Source: RACS-047 sp031553855 (GTDB lineage Bacteria > Bacillota > Clostridia > Christensenellales > Pumilibacteraceae). From it: a DNA stretch of 64,000 bases. Every line of letters starts with the position of its first letter. Within the stretch, counting starts at the first letter, position 1. Shown piece by piece: positions 60,383-64,000 of this stretch. The stretch is taken from positions 1 to 64,000 of the forward strand of contig JAVBKW010000031.1 in NCBI GenBank assembly GCA_031553855.1. The letters run 5' to 3'. The position numbers and the translations under genes were made by a program. The notes under the pieces were generated by a model that ran no database searches, was not told where the DNA came from, and saw nothing but the letters and a program-made list of their open reading frames with translations.

Positions 60383-60624
60383 ATTTTGCTTACGCCCTAA
60401 CATTTTGACATTATAGTTGTAGGGAAACAGATAAAACGGGCAAAGCTTTCATAAGGCTCTGCCCGCTTTTAAAATCTGGCAAAAAAGACGCAGCTTTAAA
60501 TTAATTTTGCTTACGCCCTAACATTTTGACATTATAGTTGTAGGGAAACAGATAAAACGGGCAAAGCTCTCATAAGGCTCTGCCCGCTTTTAAAATCTGG
60601 CAAAAAAGACGCAGCTTTAAATTA
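60383..60624. repeat. Tandem duplication, two 121-base units
   Basis: Two copies starting at 60383/60384 and 60504/60505 are nearly identical (one T/C difference noticed in the hairpin loop). Each holds a CGGGCA...TGCCCG hairpin followed by CTTTT. Confidence 0.9.
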
Positions 60625-60628
60625 ATTG

Positions 60629-60672
60629 GGGGCTGTCTCACGAGAAAAAACTCGTGAGACAGCCCCTTTTTT
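60629..60672 (-). terminator. Terminator repeat, copy 3
   Basis: A perfect 16-base stem (60629-60644 with 60651-60666) around six A, then T residues. It shares about 30 bases of downstream flank with copy 1 at 14255. It lies 200 bases past the aminotransferase stop. Confidence 0.8.
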
Positions 60673-60726
60673 CTTGATTTTGGTTAGTAGGCTGTTTCAA
60701 GAAGGAGTTAGAGACGGCAACAGATG

Positions 60727-60821
60727 GGCAAAACGACGATTGAGTGTACATAGACGTACTCGCTTAGCCGAGCGCGCAGCGCGAACGCCAACAACGAAGT
60801 TGTTATTTTAGTCGTTTTGCC
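60727..60821. repeat. 95-base hairpin element with 11-base terminal inverted repeats
   Basis: GGCAAAACGAC (60727-60737) and GTCGTTTTGCC (60811-60821) are perfect inverted ends. Inside are AACAAC-GAA-GTTGTT, a GCGCGC-AGCGCG stretch and GTAC-containing hairpins. MITE-like, non-coding. Confidence 0.7.
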
Positions 60822-60870
60822 GTACGTAGCCCGTATATGACCCCTTACCTAAGAGTAGCCCCTTGTAAAA

Positions 60871-62049
60871 CTACCTGCCGTGAATAAAGTCGTTGATGCG
60901 CTCTGCCGCTTCGGTAAGCGTATTCATACTGCACGCGTATGAGCAGCGGACGCAGTCGGGAGCGTTGTCGCCAAACGCCGAGCCGGGAACAACGGCTACT
61001 TTTTTGGTGCGGAGGAGTTTTTCGGCAAATTCATCGCCCGACATTCCGGTACTCTTTACCGAGGGGAACACGTAGAACGCGCCCAGCGGCTCAAAGGTTC
61101 TAAGCCCCATATCGTTAAACGCTTTCACAAGGAAGCGGCGGCGCATATCGTACTTTTCACGCATTTCCCGCACCGCGGCATAATTGTTCTGACGCCCCGT
61201 AGTCAGCGCGGCCAAAGCGGCGTGCTGGCTCATTGTAGGCGCGCACATGATAGTGTACTGATGTATCTTAACTATATACTTCAAAATATCGCGCGGCGCG
61301 GCAATGTAACCGAGCCGCCATCCGGTCATGGCAAAAGCTTTTGAAAAACCGTTTATTAAAACCGTGCGTTCCTTCATCCCCTCAAACGAGGCGATCGAAA
61401 CGTGCTCGCCGCCGTAGGTTAGCTCGGAATAAATTTCGTCGGAAATAACGATGAGATTATGCTGCTTTATCAGCGGCAGTATCTCCTCGATTTCTTCCTT
61501 TTTCATCACTGCGCCCGTAGGGTTATTGGGATAAGGGAAAATGATTGCCTTCGTACGAGGCGTTATTGCGGCTTTTAAGGCGCTAAAGGTGAGTTTGAAC
61601 TCGTGGTCCATATCCGTATTTATCGGCTTGGCTACACCGCCCGCTAAGGTTATATTGGGCACATAGCTCACATAGCTCGGCGCGGGAACTACTACTTCGT
61701 CCCCCGGCCGCACGACCGTCCTGAGCGCAAGGTCGATAGCCTCGCTCGCGCCTATCGTAACTAAGACCTCGTCCTTTTCGTCGTAGGAAACGGAGCAGCG
61801 CGATTTTAAATACTGGGCGATTTCTTTCCTGAGCGCGGGCAGGCCCCAGTTCGAGGTGTAGGCCGTATGCCCTTTCTGCACCGATTTAATAGCCGCGTCG
61901 CGAATCTCCCACGGCGTAACAAAATCCGGCTCGCCGACACCCAGCGATATAGCGTCGGGCATTTCCGAAACGATATCGAAAAATTTGCGGATGCCGCTGG
62001 GCTTGATGTTCACTACGTCAAGGTTTAAAATATCTTCGTATTTAATCAC
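60871..62049 (-). CDS. Class I/II aminotransferase
   Basis: A 392-residue PLP-dependent fold-type I aminotransferase. Asn-Asn-Pro-Thr-Gly (175-179), Asp204/Tyr207 and the PLP lysine Lys237 (Ser-Lys-Ala-Phe-Ala-Met-Thr-Gly) are all in place. The start resembles aspartate/aromatic-type aminotransferases (Ser-Leu-Gly-Val-Gly-Glu-Pro-Asp-Phe). It is coupled by four-base overlap to an Lrp-type regulator, which suggests amino-acid-responsive control. The true amino donor cannot be told from sequence. Confidence 0.92.
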   Translation of the reverse strand: MIKYEDILNLDVVNIKPSGIRKFFDIVSEMPDAISLGVGEPDFVTPWEIRDAAIKSVQKGHTAYTSNWGLPALRKEIAQYLKSRCSVSYDEKDEVLVTIGASEAIDLALRTVVRPGDEVVVPAPSYVSYVPNITLAGGVAKPINTDMDHEFKLTFSALKAAITPRTKAIIFPYPNNPTGAVMKKEEIEEILPLIKQHNLIVISDEIYSELTYGGEHVSIASFEGMKERTVLINGFSKAFAMTGWRLGYIAAPRDILKYIVKIHQYTIMCAPTMSQHAALAALTTGRQNNYAAVREMREKYDMRRRFLVKAFNDMGLRTFEPLGAFYVFPSVKSTGMSGDEFAEKLLRTKKVAVVPGSAFGDNAPDCVRCSYACSMNTLTEAAERINDFIHGR

Positions 62050-62537
62050 GGATGCACCACCAGTCTTTTAGCGTCGGAGCCTCTTTCCATAATGACGCCC
62101 TCGGACTTATAGCGTTTTAAGATGAAATGGGTTGCCGTGGAAAGGACTTTATCCATGACCGAAAGTTTTTCCGAAACAAAAGATGCGACTTCCTTTAAGG
62201 TGCGTCCCTCGATGAAAACGGCAAGGTCGTACGCGCCGGACATTAAATAGACGCTTTTTACTTCGTCGAACTGATAAACGTCCTCGGCTATACTGTCGAA
62301 ACCCTTTGTGTGCATAGGCGAAACCTTGACCTCGATAAGCGCTTCAACTTTTTCGACGCCGAGCTTATCCTCGTTTATTACGGCGGTGTACTTGACGATT
62401 ATGCCCGCCTTTTCCATCTGATCGACCGCCGCCTTGACCTCCGCTTCCTTCACGCCGAGCATAACAGCAATTTTCGCGTTAGAGGTTCTGGCGTCATCCT
62501 TGATAATCGAAATGATATTCTGATTAAGGTCTTTCAT
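62046..62537 (-). CDS. Lrp/AsnC-family regulator
   Basis: A 163-residue regulator: N-terminal helix-turn-helix (Asp-Ala-Arg-Thr-Ser-Asn-Ala-Lys-Ile-Ala-Val-Met-Leu-Gly at 15-28) and C-terminal RAM effector domain (Val-Glu-Ala-Leu-Ile-Glu-Val-Lys-Val, Val-Tyr-Leu-Met-Ser-Gly-Ala-Tyr-Asp-Leu). It starts the two-gene unit with the aminotransferase. Confidence 0.92.
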   Translation of the reverse strand: MKDLNQNIISIIKDDARTSNAKIAVMLGVKEAEVKAAVDQMEKAGIIVKYTAVINEDKLGVEKVEALIEVKVSPMHTKGFDSIAEDVYQFDEVKSVYLMSGAYDLAVFIEGRTLKEVASFVSEKLSVMDKVLSTATHFILKRYKSEGVIMERGSDAKRLVVHP

Positions 62538-62599
62538 TGGTCAATCTCCTTTATTTTTTTAATTACTCTATTTTTATGCGGCAAAATCCTGTGAAGTTT

Positions 62600-64000
62600 T
62601 TAGCCTCTTGTGTAAGCAAGTACGCCGCCCGCCAAAATTATCGGCTTTAAGCGTTCGCTTAATTCAAGCTGCGTTTTAAACTGCTTGTTTTTTGTGACGT
62701 TTTTAACGATTATAGTGCTGCCGCTCTGAATCTGCGCGCGTGCGTTCTCGATTGCAAGCTCGTCGCCCTGCTCGATTTTTGCATAATCGGCTTCGTTTTC
62801 AAACACAAGCGGTAATATACCGTTGTTGATAAGGTTATCCCTGTGGATGCGGGCGAACGATTTTGCGATGACCGCCTTGATCCCTAAATAAAGAGGGACT
62901 AGAGCGGCGTGTTCGCGGCTTGAGCCCTGACCGTAGTTTGAGCCCGCAACGATAAATCCGCCGTTATTTTCAAGCGCACGTTTGGAAAAGTCCGCGTCTA
63001 CCGGATTTAAACAGTAGTTAGCAAGATAAGGAATGTTTGAGCGGTACGGCAGGAGCTTGGAATTTGACGGCATGATATGGTCGGTGGTGATATTATCCTC
63101 TAAAACTATCAGGGTTTTGCCGCCGATATTGTCCTTTAACGCCTCCGCTTTGGGAAACGGCTTAATATTCGGCCCGCGCTGAATTTGCACGTTTTCAAAA
63201 TCCTGAGGGTTCAAAATAAGATTGTCGTTTACAAGGAACTTTTCGGGCATTTTGATCTTTTTGAGCTTAGGAAAGTCCGCAGGGTCTGATAAATATCCGC
63301 TAAGCGCGGTGTACGCCGCCGTTTCGGGGCTTACTAAATAAACCTGCGCCGACTCCGTTCCGCTGCGCGCGTAAAAATTACGGTTGAAAGTCCGCACCGA
63401 AACCGCGTTGTTTTTAGGCGACTGTCCCATTCCGATACAAGGCCCGCACGCGCACTCCAAAATCCTCGCGCCGGCGTTTATCATATCGGCAAGCGCGCCG
63501 TTTGAGGCAAGCATTGAAAATACCTGCTTTGAGCCGGGGCTTATTGTTAGCGAAACGGACGGATCGACGGTTTTTCCTTTTAAGATCGCCGCAACTTTCA
63601 TCATATCTAAATAAGACGAGTTTGTACACGACCCGATACAAACCTGGTCCACCTTGATTTTGCCTATCTGCGATATTTTTTTGACCGCGTCGGGGCTGTG
63701 GGGGCAAGCCGCAAGCGGAGTAAGCCTGCTTAAATTGATCTTAACGCTCTCATCGTAAACGCAATTTTCGTCAGGCGCCAGAGCGGTGAAGTCCTTTTCG
63801 CGCCCTTGAGCCGCTAAAAACTGCCTTGTTATCTCGTCGGAGGGAAAAATTGAGGTGGTGGCGCCCAGTTCCGCGCCCATATTAGTAATTGTGGCGCGTT
63901 CGGGAACGGAAAGCGACTTGACCCCCTCGCCGCAGTATTCTATGACCTTGCCCACGCCGCCTTTAACGGTGAGCTTTCTTAAAACCTCTAAAATAATGTC
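62600..64000 (-). CDS. Aconitate hydratase, 5' part beyond the window
   Basis: The frame is open from the right edge (64000) to the stop at 62600, 466 codons, so the start lies outside; a GTG at 63955 sits inside the conserved Lys-Gly-Gly-Val-Gly-Lys-Val-Ile-Glu-Tyr segment and is not the start. The three cluster cysteines are present: Gly-Ser-Cys-Thr-Asn-Ser and Cys-Ala-Cys-Gly-Pro-Cys-Ile-Gly. The swivel domain is also complete (Thr-Thr-Asp-His-Ile-Met-Pro, Gly-Ser-Asn-Tyr-Gly-Gln-Gly-Ser-Ser-Arg-Glu). It isomerises citrate and isocitrate. The layout fits the shorter (about 640 residue) aconitase of Clostridia. Confidence 0.93.
   Translation of the reverse strand, partial: DIILEVLRKLTVKGGVGKVIEYCGEGVKSLSVPERATITNMGAELGATTSIFPSDEITRQFLAAQGREKDFTALAPDENCVYDESVKINLSRLTPLAACPHSPDAVKKISQIGKIKVDQVCIGSCTNSSYLDMMKVAAILKGKTVDPSVSLTISPGSKQVFSMLASNGALADMINAGARILECACGPCIGMGQSPKNNAVSVRTFNRNFYARSGTESAQVYLVSPETAAYTALSGYLSDPADFPKLKKIKMPEKFLVNDNLILNPQDFENVQIQRGPNIKPFPKAEALKDNIGGKTLIVLEDNITTDHIMPSNSKLLPYRSNIPYLANYCLNPVDADFSKRALENNGGFIVAGSNYGQGSSREHAALVPLYLGIKAVIAKSFARIHRDNLINNGILPLVFENEADYAKIEQGDELAIENARAQIQSGSTIIVKNVTKNKQFKTQLELSERLKPIILAGGVLAYTRG

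Overview
The window reads as chromosome of a low-to-moderate GC Bacillota bacterium, most likely an anaerobic, glycan-degrading member of the Clostridia. The signs are strong AGGAGG-type ribosome binding sites, many lipoproteins, operons that overlap by ATGA, a flavodoxin/ferredoxin fusion of the EFR1 type, an OhrR-type peroxide regulator and several carbohydrate ABC transporters without PTS genes. Species cannot be named from the sequence alone.

Left part (1-16070): a small unknown gene, an ArsR-EFR1 ferredoxin pair, and a repeat-rich stretch (2031-2980) with hairpin repeats, a gene remnant and palindromes. Then come an unknown 364-residue protein, rpoC and rpoB (minus strand, with their own promoter and no ribosomal protein genes beside them), a lipoprotein, dnaN with a tandemly duplicated 3' end, and tRNA-Thr(CGU).

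Middle part (16610-51899): about 35 kb devoted to glycan use. First, a complete galacturonate route is split over two opposing units: kdgA-kdgK-uxaB-uxaA (minus) and a LacI regulator-uxaC (plus), with face-to-face promoters around one perfect LacI-type operator. Second, operon 1 (38864 to 23742, minus) encodes a sugar-binding lipoprotein, two permeases, two large secreted beta-sandwich proteins, three glycosidase-like proteins, a GntR/LacI hybrid regulator and an SGNH esterase. It looks suited to a plant side-chain glycan. Third, operon 2 (50640 to 39226, minus) encodes a binding lipoprotein, two permeases, a large surface protein, two GH76 and one GH125 enzyme (alpha-1,6-mannan enzymes), and is bracketed by two uroporphyrinogen-decarboxylase-like proteins. 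A divergent GntR/LacI hybrid regulator lies at its head. Each operon encodes one large secreted protein ending in the same Lys-Lys-Gly-Cys-Lys-Gly motif followed by a membrane segment and basic tail. This suggests a shared surface-anchoring route and a Gram-positive glycan-capture design, which is the most interesting candidate in the window.

Right part (51900-64000): a tRNA-Met 3' fragment, xylA with a divergent PocR/AraC regulator, an oxidative-stress operon (glutathione peroxidase-OhrR-flavodoxin-radical SAM), two small HTH modules including a divergent switch-like pair, two tRNA-Ser genes, a minisatellite and tandem duplications. It ends with an aminotransferase-Lrp pair and an aconitase gene cut by the right edge. 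No CRISPR array, intact insertion sequence or rRNA gene was seen.
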